A stretch of 64,000 nt of DNA from positions 3,119,001 to 3,183,000 of the forward strand of contig NC_089736.1 of assembly GCF_035083965.1 (NCBI RefSeq), read 5' to 3'. This document shows positions 44,869-54,050 of this stretch, piece by piece. Origin of the DNA: Branchiostoma lanceolatum (taxonomy: Eukaryota; Chordata; Leptocardii; Amphioxiformes; Branchiostomatidae). The notes under the pieces are model-generated. The model had not been told where the DNA came from. It saw only the letters and a list, made by a program, of their open reading frames with translations, and made no database searches. The position numbers were made by a program, and so were the translations under genes. Each line of letters starts with the position of its first letter. Position 1 is the first letter of the stretch.

Positions 44869-47800
44869 CAAGGTAAGAAAGAGATGCATGACTCATACCG
44901 CACTGCTCGACCATGTATGAGAGGGCACAGGGAGGGTCGTTAGCCAAGCTCACTACCCGGGAGCTGTCGGCAGTGACGATGACGTGAAACACGTCATGGA
45001 TGAACACGTCACGTCCCGCAATAACGGCGTACAGGTCAATCCCGGCGTCCCTTGCGCTCTTGGCATCTCTTATGAGCCGGCCCGGATCCTAAGAGAAATT
45101 CACACACACAGCTGCATCTTTTTACATTTCACATGTTGGACCATAATGCGTTGATAAATGTGGGGAAAAAGAGCCTGACATGCTCTTGTATAAATCAGAC
45201 GGAGTCACCCGGCAGTGGCCTTGGGTGTCCGTGCACAATTTATTGGAGTCCCCCGAGAGTGGCCTTGGGCCGCACTAAGGATTGTGATGAAAAGGTAATT
45301 AGTACCCACCGTCTTATCGTCCTGTCGGACAAAAATAAATAAAAAAGGTTTGAAGAACTTCCCCATGTAGACCCCAACAGTGGCATGATCCAATATGGCG
45401 GCCAGAAATCTTGAAAACGAGCGGAGTAACTTATAAAAAATGGTAAATACTGAGAGTTTGCTGCTTGTTTTTCATTCATAATTGCATATTCAACGTATCC
45501 AGAACGTCAAATAATGTCCCTGCCCCGTATACACTGCGTTTTAGACTCGGATGAGGTCGGGTGAGGTCGGGTGAGGTGTTTAGGCATACCGTAGTGGCCT
45601 TGGGCCGCACTAAGGTTAAAAACCTGAAGACGAAGTACGGGGGGTGATCAATAAGTCCTCAGCCTAACCCAGAGATGGGTGAGGCCGAGGACTTATTGAT
45701 CACCCCTCGTACAAACTGGTCATTGACCACAACAGGAAGAGTGGGAACTGTTGGGCACGATTTTACAACTCGCGCTCGTTCGACCCTGGTGTGTAGGAAT
45801 GCGGCTTCGCGGCGGCTTCGTGATTCGGGCGACTTGCACGACTTAGTATGAACGGGGTCTTCTATTTGTTGGAAAGCTTGCAGTTAGAAGCAACGTGAGA
45901 AATGCTATTATCTTAGAAATACAGGAGTTCAGTCCGTTGCTTTATGCTATTAAAGCCTCATTTTTACAAACTAGATTTGACACATTTTAAGAACATGTAT
46001 CCCGTTTATGCCCACCACTTACCCATTCAATATCACTCACTCAGACAACATATTGCTTATACAACACATGGCATCTCTTATCGAATATCTAGAATGTTTC
46101 TCTTTTGAATGCAAAGACATATTGTTGATTCAGCGGGTTGTTTTACAAAAAAGGTGTGAAGGTAACTGACGTAAGAAATCTCGTCAGCTTGTTCGCTTCC
46201 GTCCGTCACGACCACGGCCACCTTACGCGCCTCCTGTCGGAAGTTTGTCTGTGGACAAAACATATGGAAGAAGGTTACGTAGCGCAAACTAGACTTTGTG
46301 TTGATTCAGATCATGTGGGAATTAAGCCCTGACGGAAAAATTCACACTTACCACAGCTGTCATGTACCTAATAGCCGCCCCAGTCCGTGCCATGTCTCCC
46401 GTGAAGTTCACGTTGCTGAGAATGGCGTTTTGAAGGTCCACAGCGTTCCCATAATCTCCCAACGGCACGTCCACACTCTGTGACACGTGGTAGCTGATCA
46501 CACCCACCTGTGGTATACATGGGCAACAAATTATCATGAACTGAACAATCCAGTCCTGCCAAAGATTGCAAATTGCTTCCCATGCCATGCCGTAAAACTG
46601 TTAGCCTTGTAAGCCAGTTTTTAAAACCCTTCCCAAACCTTTTGCTGTCTGGCGCGGTGTTTACATCCGTGTGTATAAAATTGTATAGCCCGGGTTTACT
46701 CACATCCGTGTCTAAACGGAGCGTGCGTAGTCCAGTGGTTAGCGATCTTGCCTCTGGAACTAGAAGCCCGGGGTTCGATTCCGGCTGTGTCACTTACCCG
46801 ACATGCACGCTACCGGAAAGGGTCGCAGTCCTTAGGACGGGACGTTAAGCCGTGGTACACTGTTCATTGTTCTTGTCGAAAAGAGCTAGGGGAATTTCCT
46901 GGTACAATGAACCTATAAATACTGTACATAGCGTCTGTCTTCTCTGTCACGACCAGTAGAAGATTAGCTCCTCAGTGAGCTAAACTGGATCGAGATAACT
47001 TTCCTTTCCTTTGCTTTCCCCTAAGTCACACAAAAACTGCAAGCACTACTGGAAGGGGCTTGTCTACTGCCCCTAAAATGTTTGTATATGACATCGATTT
47101 CATATCTTTTACTAAACAAGGGCAAGCCATAAAAAAACTGTTCTCATTGAAGAAACTCTAGGTATGCCTCAGTAGCACATATGGATAATGTCTTACATAG
47201 ACATCATCGTTACTCAGACATTCGACCACGTCCTCGATGTATTGTTTCTCCTCCTCGAATATCTGTCGGCCGATACTCCACGACCCGTCCAATAGAAACA
47301 TGACGTCCACTTGACAGGGCTCTGAAACACGGTGTTAGATAACGTGTTTAACACGAAAGACTAAAGGTTGTATGTGTTGGACATAACTTATAGAAGTTAA
47401 TAAAACTAAAAAAATAAAACCCAGGTACTCTACAGTACGGGGCATCACACAGTATTGTACAATGGGGTACCTCAAGTGCATTGTAGTTTGAATAGAATAG
47501 AGGACGAATGCCCTTTTGTAACAGAATGTAGGTTGCATAACAAAGAGAGAAATGAACTGTATAGGCATGTACAAAACCTATTTCCCTATTTCATACTCTT
47601 AGGTACTGTAGAAAAATTCATTTTCCTAATGAAACTAGACAAACCTTACATCGAGAAACATATCTGTTCTTTTATATCTACAATAACTGACAAGCGAGGA
47701 GAATGTGAATTTATCTAGTAATTGTTTTATTCTGTTTTATATTTGTGAACTGTATCTGTTCAACATGTTTTGTCCTGTTGTGACCTGTTCTTAGCTCAGT

Positions 47801-47944
47801 GTTGCAGAAATGTGCAATAAAGGTCTTCATTCATTCATTCATTCATTCATTCATTCATTCATTCACATACGTTTTCCTACCAGAATTTGCTCCAACGCCC
47901 AATACTGCCGTCGCGCAGAAGATGAGGGTCAATTCCCCCCACAT
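36568..47944 (-). CDS. Gene B: complete secreted mosaic protein (signal peptide-VWA-EGF-giant beta region-coiled coil), 1533 aa
   Basis: Sixteen coding exons on the minus strand, 5' to 3': 47944-47881, 47321-47197, 46507-46352, 46248-46171, 45088-44899, 44421-44359, 43853-43731, 43381-43334, 42962-40013, 39736-39592, 39117-38967, 38272-38214, 37914-37757, 37521-37443, 37104-36976, 36651-36568. Lengths total 4602 nt with all phases matched and a TAA stop. It starts with a signal peptide, so it is secreted. Order: VWA, CNPGW micro-domain, one cbEGF, short Pro linker, 983-residue beta-rich region, one coiled-coil module, terminal domain. It is the tail-to-tail paralogue of gene A and probably shows the simpler layout. 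Likely extracellular adhesion or matrix role (inference). Introns hold SINE, LINE, hairpin and microsatellite insertions. Confidence 0.85.
37164..37427. repeat. (CA)n microsatellite with CG and TTCACA variants
   Basis: Long CA-rich tract in the gene B intron between 37104 and 37443. Gene A's matching intron (28490-28935) has no such tract, so this one expanded after the duplication. His-Thr open frames are artefacts. Confidence 0.95.
37757..39736 (-). CDS. Gene B coiled-coil module (4 exons)
   Basis: Exons 39736-39592, 39117-38967, 38272-38214, 37914-37757 (145, 151, 59, 158 nt). Landmarks: [95 protein letters not shown]. Heptad-like helices with the same cysteine spacing as gene A. The second exon ends ECES, where gene A modules read CEW or CDW, so a conserved Trp is lost. 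The fourth exon is the most diverged ([20 protein letters not shown]). Confidence 0.85.
38563..38850 (+). pseudogene. LINE (CR1-like) reverse transcriptase C-terminal fragment, broken
   Basis: Plus-strand frame [20 protein letters not shown], then [23 protein letters not shown], stop, [26 protein letters not shown]. This is the typical end of non-LTR reverse transcriptase ORFs, with an in-frame TGA where Trp is expected (WNSLP). 5' truncated and dead. It lies in the gene B intron between 38272 and 38967. Confidence 0.82.
40013..42962 (-). CDS. Gene B giant exon: ~983-residue beta-rich region
   Basis: A 2950-nt exon collinear with gene A's 23372-26303, phase 1-2, fully open. The first ~540 residues differ from A at many positions with small indels. 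From about [13 protein letters not shown] to DISWIP the two are nearly identical, including many silent sites, and they diverge again at the end. Cys positions are mostly kept (PNC, GCRLD, PEFC, DRC, CGQDFFC, NYCSGS), but one Cys of gene A's DITCDP is DISSDP here. Family unrecognised; secreted. Confidence 0.9.
43096..43312. repeat. Near-perfect 98-bp hairpin (foldback element) in gene B intron
   Basis: Left arm 43096-43193 and right arm 43215-43312, 98 bp each with one mismatch seen (CATATGGAGC versus CCAGATG), and a 21-base loop. It is flanked by a 16-bp direct duplication GTGTATTTTCAAGTCA (43079-43094 and 43313-43328). No counterpart in gene A. It sits just downstream of the linker exon on the minus strand. 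Confidence 0.93.
43334..43381 (-). CDS. Gene B short proline/glutamine linker exon
   Basis: A 48-nt phase 1-1 exon coding [15 protein letters not shown]. Acceptor ATTTTAG, donor GTAACT. Its QPQPPA end equals the end of gene A's 258-nt linker at 22803-23060. Confidence 0.72.
43731..43853 (-). CDS. Gene B calcium-binding EGF domain
   Basis: A single 123-nt phase 1-1 exon: [38 protein letters not shown]. Six cysteines and the cbEGF start motif. Closest to gene A EGF1 (both have EIYNGG), consistent with EGF1 being the ancestral copy. Confidence 0.92.
44359..44421 (-). CDS. Gene B CNPGW micro-exon
   Basis: A 63-nt phase 1-1 exon coding [20 protein letters not shown]. Same length and start (EPEVHTAP) as gene A's first copy at 5126-5188. 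Confidence 0.88.
44608..44866. repeat. (AC)n followed by (GA)n microsatellite
   Basis: CA-rich tract to about 44823, then pure AG/GA repeats to 44866. Occupies the gene B intron homologous to gene A's (TG)n intron at 4810-5065. Confidence 0.95.
44899..47321 (-). CDS. Gene B VWA domain (4 exons)
   Basis: Exons 47321-47197, 46507-46352, 46248-46171, 45088-44899. MIDAS residues intact: [34 protein letters not shown]. Begins EPCQVDV directly after the signal peptide exon, whereas gene A has a longer acidic lead-in ([12 protein letters not shown]) reached from the PLA2 block. SYHVSQS has Ser where gene A has Cys. The 46171 donor is GTCAGT. Confidence 0.9.
45635..45712. mobile_element. 78-bp palindromic MITE, mariner-like ends
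   Basis: Arms GGGGTGATCAATAAGTCCTC and its complement GAGGACTTATTGATCACCCC around a ~16-base loop, bounded by GTAC on each side (TA target possible). The GATCAATAAGTCC type of terminus recalls mariner-family transposons; assignment is by resemblance only. It lies in the gene B VWA intron. Confidence 0.6.
46721..47020 (+). mobile_element. tRNA-derived SINE
   Basis: Head GCGTAGTCCAGTGGTTAGCG (A box) and GGGGTTCGATTCC (B box) ~45 bases apart. A body with GGTCGCAGTCC and GGACGGGACGTTAAGCC follows, with a TTTCCTTTCCTTTG tail near 47010. It lies in the first VWA intron of gene B and is absent from the corresponding gene A intron. A short piece after it (TACTGGAAGGGGCTTG) resembles the LINE end at 38815. 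Confidence 0.8.
47455..47872 (+). mobile_element. 5'-truncated LINE 3' end with (ATTC)n tail
   Basis: Open frame ending 47718 contains [20 protein letters not shown], a Cys/His-type motif typical of the C-terminus of many LINE ORF2 proteins. It is followed by ~100 bases of 3' UTR and a tail of about 11 ATTC units (47825-47870). It lies in gene B's first intron, immediately 3' of the signal peptide exon's donor. Confidence 0.75.
47881..47944 (-). CDS. Gene B first coding exon: signal peptide
   Basis: The ATG at 47944-47942 opens [20 protein letters not shown] followed by Ser and a phase-1 donor (GTAGGA). A short charged start, a hydrophobic core and small residues at the end make a classical secretory signal. 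A CCCTACAG just upstream (near 47967) may be the acceptor of this exon, putting a 5' UTR exon further right. It joins in frame to EPCQVDV of the VWA exon. Confidence 0.8.
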
Positions 47945-48299
47945 GTTGCCGTAGTCTTCTCGGCACCTGTAGGGACAGAACACCGCTTGAAAGGACAACA
48001 AGTCTGTAGCTGCTTCGCCTTTTCATTGATCGGGGTCGGGATCCGCGTCCGCCCAAGTTTGTTTCCATATCAAAAACCTCAAAGTGGCATACCCTTCCAA
48101 AATGGATCTCATACAGTGCTCTAATGAATCCGACACCGTTTTGTACAGATTTGTAATAGTGTGTGTATAGCTCAAATAGTAAGATCGCTATATTTTCTAC
48201 CTTGATGCCAAAATCATTCGGAGTATCTTGTACATTGCTCAAGCAAAATGAAGCGGCTGTACCACATATTCTAAAGATTGGTCAACACAAAACTATTGA

Positions 48300-48580
48300 G
48301 ATCATGTGTAATATAGTTTGAAGAATATTCAAGAAAAAAGTAAGCTTGTGTACAAGATATTTTGAAGAATACTAGTATTCAAGACAAAAACAAGCTGGCA
48401 TGCAATATATTTTGAAGAATATTCAAGACAAAACTAAGCTAGCTCGAACATACAATGAAGATGGTGTTATAATATACTTTCTACAATTCATTTGTTTACA
48501 ATGATTTAGGCCAACTACGCTGGTAAGGCGGTAAGCCGGTTCACAACATATTTTGAGTAATATTCAAGTCAAGTCAAAAT
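48300..48580. repeat. Imperfect ~65-bp tandem repeat
   Basis: Three to four copies of a unit containing ATATTTTGAAGAATATTCAAG followed by ACAAAA and AAGCT, degenerating at the right end. Confidence 0.75.
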
Positions 48581-49009
48581 TCTAGGCAAAATAAGCTGAT
48601 GCACATCATGTACCTACCTCTGTGACGGAGAGACGATGCAAAACTTGAGACCGTGCAATGAAGCGCGGCTTCCAGCTCCCAAAACAAGTACGTGGTGACG
48701 AACCAGGATCTATAGGCAGAAAACTGGGGAATGACGAAAAAATCAATAATGCTATCAAGATTAGGAGCTTCATCAAAGGACAATGGTATTCTAATTGCGA
48801 GGCGTGTAAAATAAATTCCATCACCAATCTAACGAATGCCATTCCTCACAATATTCCTAACAAAAGCAGGCCCACTGAAGGTAAGATCGTCACATGATAG
48901 TTCTATACTTGTATGATGTAGCTTTCAAAGGAATTTACAAAATATTGCATCACATTTAGAATCGATTGACATGATGCTATCGCCAAAGTGTCATTTCTCT
49001 TCGCTTATT

Positions 49010-49330
49010 ACCTTCGCCGAGGTTATATTTTCGCCAGCGTTCGTGTGTGTGTTTGTGTGTGTGTTTGTGTTTGTGTGTGGGTGTTGTGTGTTTGTGTGTC
49101 CGTCTGTAAACACGATAACTTGAGAATGCCTGGGTGGATTGTCTTCATACTTGGTATGTGGATAGATTTTCTTAAGACCCAAAAAATATTAGATTTTGGG
49201 CCCCCTAGCAGCTAGGTACTGCAGCAGAACTTCAGAGTTTGATATCTCGTGTTCTGGACATACAATGGTCATGATTTTTACAGGTCCATATCTTCAGCCT
49301 TCATCTGAATCACCATAGCGGCAACAAAGG
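49010..49330 (+). repeat. CCTTCGCCGAGG-type dispersed repeat
   Basis: Starts TTACCTTCGCCGAGGTTATA, has a GTGTGTTTGTG tract, then AACACGATAACTTGAGAATG and CATACTTGGTATGTGG. I recognise this layout as a common interspersed repeat of marine invertebrates (from memory). Non-coding. Confidence 0.6.
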
Positions 49331-49462
49331 GTGAGCAGTTACGTTACCTACGCCGTTGGTTATTATCAACGCTTAATTTCATCACATAATCTGTTACTTA
49401 ATGATTGCTGCGTGATAGGCTAAGAGTAGACTGCGTGATAGACTAAGACCACGCTATAGCTG

Positions 49463-49698
49463 CGTCAAAGCCCCCTCTCACTGGACCTGCGACACGTTGG
49501 CGACCTCGCTGCGACCGATCGATTTGACACCGCGCTAAATGAATTTCATGGATAAAAATCGAATCTTTTGTCTTTTTAATCATACTTATACGTTTTGCAT
49601 GGTATTCCCATTGTAAAGTCAAGGCTAACTCAAATTCAATTTAGGACGTAGCGAGGTCGCCAACGCGTCGCGGGTCCAATGAGAGGGGGGCTTCGACG
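49463..49698. mobile_element. Foldback MITE, ~50-bp inverted ends
   Basis: Left CGTCAAAGCCCCCTCTCACT with GGCGACCTCGCTGCG mirrors right GTAGCGAGGTCGCC with AGAGGGGGGCTTCGACG. Total 236 bp with an AT-rich centre and no ORF. Confidence 0.75.
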
Positions 49699-50799
49699 TA
49701 GCCAATTGTTCCAGAAGAAAAAAAAACGTTTTGCAAGCAGACTCACTTTAAACTTTTCTAAAATTAAGTTGACGAGTAATAGTTGACATGCAACAACATT
49801 CTCCTAAATATGAATGGATTGCATTTATCCAACTTATGCCATGTCCCGCTTTGGGTGTTGATTTGTCACTAGAACCCCAAACCTCTCACACACACATACA
49901 TTACATTAGGATTAGGCACGCCACCCAGCGGTAGTTAAGATATCTGCATGTGCTCATTCAACAACAGCGCTTCCTCTGACCCTCTATCAAGAATGTGCAG
50001 GCACAAGAACTGAAGTAGCAGCAGACCTACAGTGGAAGTCACTCGATAACAGACGAAACATCTCGGGATTATGATGGATGTGTGCAAAGTAACATGGTTC
50101 ACTTACCAACTACTATGTATTTCTAAGCATTGTTAGGAAAGAGTCATGACGATAAGTTACGAGAGATACGCCGGAGGTTAGTTATACAATGCAGATACTA
50201 CCTTCCAAAGACGCACTCTAATCGCGAGGGCCCCTCCTCCGACATTCAGTTTTCCATGCTGGGTCCCTTAATCCCTGCTGTACTGATACAGTCTTCCAAA
50301 CGCATCTTCATCCATATCAAAACATTGAAGCACGTCATCAGAGCCTCCGGAGGGCGCTCAGCTGCGCCCGGAGTAAAGTGGCGGTGCGTCCACGGGCGAT
50401 GTCATTGGTACTGAAACAGGGGTCCCTAGTCCCTACTGTATGTATATATCGTTACGGTCTTCTGAACAACCCTTCAGTCGTTAACATTCTCCCCGCACCG
50501 CTTCGAACCTCCGGTGAGCGCTCAGCTGCGCCCGGAGTAAAGTGGCAGTGTGTCTGTGGGTAATGTCCCTAGTACTGAAATAGGGATCCCTTGTCCCTGT
50601 CGTGTGTGGTTGATGTCGCTGTATATGTGTATAATCAGGTTGAAATTGATACTCTCGTCCCCAGAGCATCATCACCTCCTGGATACGAGGTGAGGATAGG
50701 ACGGTCAGCCATTGGTCTAGACATGACCTTTGCACTCATTGAGTCAAAGAGCGGCAGTTTTGGAAACGACGTTGTAGGTGAGGCTTAGTAAGACAAAAA

Positions 50800-52327
50800 A
50801 ACACTTAATATGCTTCTGGAGAATAACCTTGCCCCTAAGTTGCCATCTATAGCTATTTTTAAAGCACGTAAGATTATGTTATATGTAAATCAGGGTCGAA
50901 ATAGTACATTGCAGCCCCTAATTTAGATTGGACGGTGGGGAGGGGGGCAGAGACAAACTGAGTTTGAAGTACGATAAGTAGCGTACCCATTGTTGAAGGT
51001 ACCAGTAAAGGATCCGGAGTATAGGTGTTTTGCCGCTCCAAAACTTTAGTCTGGGTTAAACTTGCAGTACTATCACTGGGTCCAAGGTGGCATAGCGAAC
51101 AACCACTGAATGGGTCCTGAATGAGAAGCACTGACTCCACGTACATTTCTTCTAGAACAAAGGTATGGCAGTAGGCCCGTAGTTCCCACCCGTTATCTCA
51201 CAATTTCCGATCACGCCGAGTAAAATAAATGCGCCAACAGATGGAGTACTGCCAGTCACGTTGTTTTCAAATTGTTTGGCTTCAGAAATTGACCTGAACC
51301 TTGGAAATGCCTCTGTTCAGGTGACAGCCTATTGTATCTCATGTATGGGGTGGTGATGTGGAGGGGTAGGAAGAAAAGATAATAATGACTTTGATGTTTT
51401 CTATTCCCAGGAAATAACAAAATAAGCTTCTAATAGGACAGGTTGAGAATAAATGAATAAGAAGACATTAGGTTCGAAATGACAGGACTATCTAATTATG
51501 ATATGCCGTGAAAACATTTCAATCCATAATTCGTTATAATTACTGTCATATCAAGCATGAACTGTGGGTATACCGGTAGCAGAATTTAAGAATCCAGTAG
51601 CTGATAAGAAAGATGTGTAACATAATATCATGACTGCTCCATTTCCATTGGCCTCCTCCAAAGGGTATAGGTTAAGGTTTAACTCGAGTGTTTGCTGGCA
51701 TTTTGTGTGCTTTGGGCTCTTCCTGTCGGATGGACGCACACCATTGGCTCTCTAACGCCTTCCAGACCTGCAGTTGTCGCTCATCATGTGAAAATATACA
51801 AGGGTAAGCCTGATTTAGCCTTGTTAAATGCTTTGATGATTGTGTTGCATTTAATCAGTATTGACAAATTTCCCGTTCAATGTCTGTATTGATGTTGAGA
51901 GGACAACGTCTGGGAAAACCCTGTGGCTTTTCTGTAGGTCTCCACACGCCTGTATTAGCACCGAATATGGCTACGAAATGTTAATTACACAGTAAATAAA
52001 AGGAGCAAAGAGCTGCACGTTCGCCCTCCTCAGTAGATGCCGCCGCCGCCACTTGATAAACAATTTATCCCTGACCTGTCTGACCCCCTCCTTTTTATCC
52101 TGAGCTTATCGCAAAGGTGCGGGGCATTTTTTTTTTACCTCGCTGCACACACCAATGGTACACAATACAATAGAAAATTATGAACGGCTAAAGTCAATGT
52201 TATGAATGTAAAAGAAGGACAATCGGTGCACAATTCCTTTATTTTGTCATTCATGAACTAGCGGTGCTGTGCTCACATGTTCTTTTTTGTTGTGACTTCC
52301 ATTTTCTAGCTCTGTGTTTGCAACAGA
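50800..52327. other. Intergenic stretch, no gene recognised
   Basis: No ORF with family resemblance. It ends in an AT-rich region and CTCTGTGTTTGCAACAG just before the LRR gene's ATG, which could be an acceptor for a 5' UTR exon. Confidence 0.5.
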
Positions 52328-52906
52328 ATGACAAGAAGACGGGTGGTCTTCCTGACAGTGTGCTTTCTCAGCATCTGTACATCTCCATGCATATCTGCAG
52401 CTCAATCGGGCAAGGGTTGTCCCAAGAACTGTGCGTGCGAGGAGGTGGCAGGGGGATCCGTTGTGAACTGTAAAGGACTGAACCTTGCAGCCGTGCCAAA
52501 AGGATTGCCGTTGGACACAACGTACTTCAATATGGCGAACAATTCCTTAACAGAACTCAAATTGATACATCTGTACAATTTGACCAAGCTAGAAGGGGTG
52601 TGTATGACTGATAATGACATCACTGAGATTAAAGGGACATTTACATTCTTCGAACATCTTAATCAGATTGACATATCAAAGAATAAGCTGGAAACCGTTA
52701 AAAATACTGTTTTTGGCAACTCACTGCCACAGTTTAGGTTGATAGACTTATCAGGGAATCCTCTGAACTGTGACTGCCACCTTAAGTGGCTTAGAGTAGC
52801 TGCCGATGGTACCGAACTCCTGGGGAACAACGCTACCTGTGTGGAGCCACCGCCTCTCAGCGGCAAACGGCTTCTGGACGTTCCTCCTTCAGATTTTAAG
52901 TGTTGA
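52328..52906 (+). CDS. Secreted leucine-rich-repeat protein, 192 aa
   Basis: Single-exon ORF. Signal peptide (RRRVVFLTVCFLSICTSPCI), LRRNT cap (GCPKNCACEEV, VVNCKGLNLAAVP), about three to four LRRs (LTELKLIHLYNLTKLEG, NDITEIKGTF, NKLETVKNTVFG), LRRCT cap (NPLNCDCHLKWLR ... CVEPPP ... FKC) and stop. There is no membrane segment, so it is predicted secreted and LRR-ligand binding. It aligns with the ectodomain of the LRR-TM-Death receptor at 59858 (shared IKGT, F.HL, KN.L, FGN, NP.NCDC), with the same order but no TM or Death domain. Possible poly(A) signal variant ATTAAA at 53142. It could be a soluble paralogue or a truncated copy. Confidence 0.88.
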   Translation: MTRRRVVFLTVCFLSICTSPCISAAQSGKGCPKNCACEEVAGGSVVNCKGLNLAAVPKGLPLDTTYFNMANNSLTELKLIHLYNLTKLEGVCMTDNDITEIKGTFTFFEHLNQIDISKNKLETVKNTVFGNSLPQFRLIDLSGNPLNCDCHLKWLRVAADGTELLGNNATCVEPPPLSGKRLLDVPPSDFKC

Positions 52907-52909
52907 AAT

Positions 52910-54050
52910 TCTAGATTTGATGAAATATAATGATATCTATCTCTTACTTATTCATTTTGTCTTTTCTTTTAGTTGTTGAGTTGTTTTGTCCATAATGCTA
53001 TTCTTACTGTCTATCATTGTAAGGCCTTTTATGGCAACCATTTTAACAGTATGAAACATGCATGCTATATACCACGTATCAATATTTCATTTCTAACGTT
53101 TCATTGATCCTACATGAGGCCATACATTGTTCAACTTTGTTATTAAACTGTTAGTAATCTAACTGGTATCTTTGCTAGCGGATCAGTGTAGGGAGGTTTT
53201 TTTTCTCTATACACGTACACAGTTGCAGACAAGGTTGGCCAATCCAACAGTATAACAGAGCAATGAGACTCACAGTGTAACATACTTACACTGATTTATT
53301 ACTGAAAACCATTGCTTTTATTGTTGCAACAATCACATTCTGGCTCAGCGTAGATATATCGTATTGTGTTTGCTATGTTATTTTGTTCAGAAATAAGTTG
53401 AAATCCAAATATCTTAACTTGGCTGGAGCAACAACAAGAGCAAATAACAGGTACTTGTTGTGATAAAGGTACATTGTACAAAGTACAAGTACAGTAAGTA
53501 TACTCACTTGCTTCATTGATTTGTTCCTTGCTGTTCAAATATTTTCGACACAAGCTCCCATTAGTGCTAATCTCTCACGTGATTACGTAACAGTATCTCG
53601 CCATTGATATCGCACTTACATCGGTTGCGTGTTACATGTTTAACAGATCATACAAGTAATGAATACACTTTAATGTATCGCTTAATTGGAGACAAAACTA
53701 TGTAGCTAGTATACATGGCAGTGTTGAAGATAGCACTTTCCTCAAGTAAGTAGGAGGCTTTGCCAGAAAAGTGACAAATTCGGAAGAGAAATAGCGCATG
53801 TTTTCCTGGCACATATAGAAGGTTTTTATTTGTGTTTTCATATTGCCGTTCTGTTGCTACTTTTCTCTTGCATTTTATGATCTGGTAGCCAAGTTTTGTT
53901 TTCTGACATACATACAATATTAAAACGTGTATCAGAGAGAATTACGGAAACTGATAGCATTTTTGTTGCCGTCGCCTTCACTATTCGGATTGGGGTTTAC
54001 TAAATCTTTACCGCTGGACTTTAGGGGTGTCTTTAGTGCGTCTTTTTTTG
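52910..54050. other. Intergenic, no gene; likely TNF-gene 3' UTR at right
   Basis: Minus-strand AATAAA (TTTATT at 53825-53830) lies about 220 bases past the TNF stop and may be its polyadenylation site. Small ORFs here have no family resemblance. Confidence 0.5.

Larger units (their letters stand above)
48690..50800 (+). repeat. Direct repeat R2 (partner of 31370-34110)
   Basis: Same-orientation homology to the A/B spacer, interrupted here by two younger insertions (49010-49330 and 49463-49698). It contains two ~166-bp tandem units (50340-50410 and 50510-50590 cores, CGCCCGGAGTAAAGTGGC). No coding potential accepted. Confidence 0.75.

Noticed and set aside
47877-48242. 121-codon minus-strand ORF overlapping gene B's first exon
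   Set aside because: It is in a different frame from the signal peptide that joins in phase to the VWA exon; at most 5' UTR.
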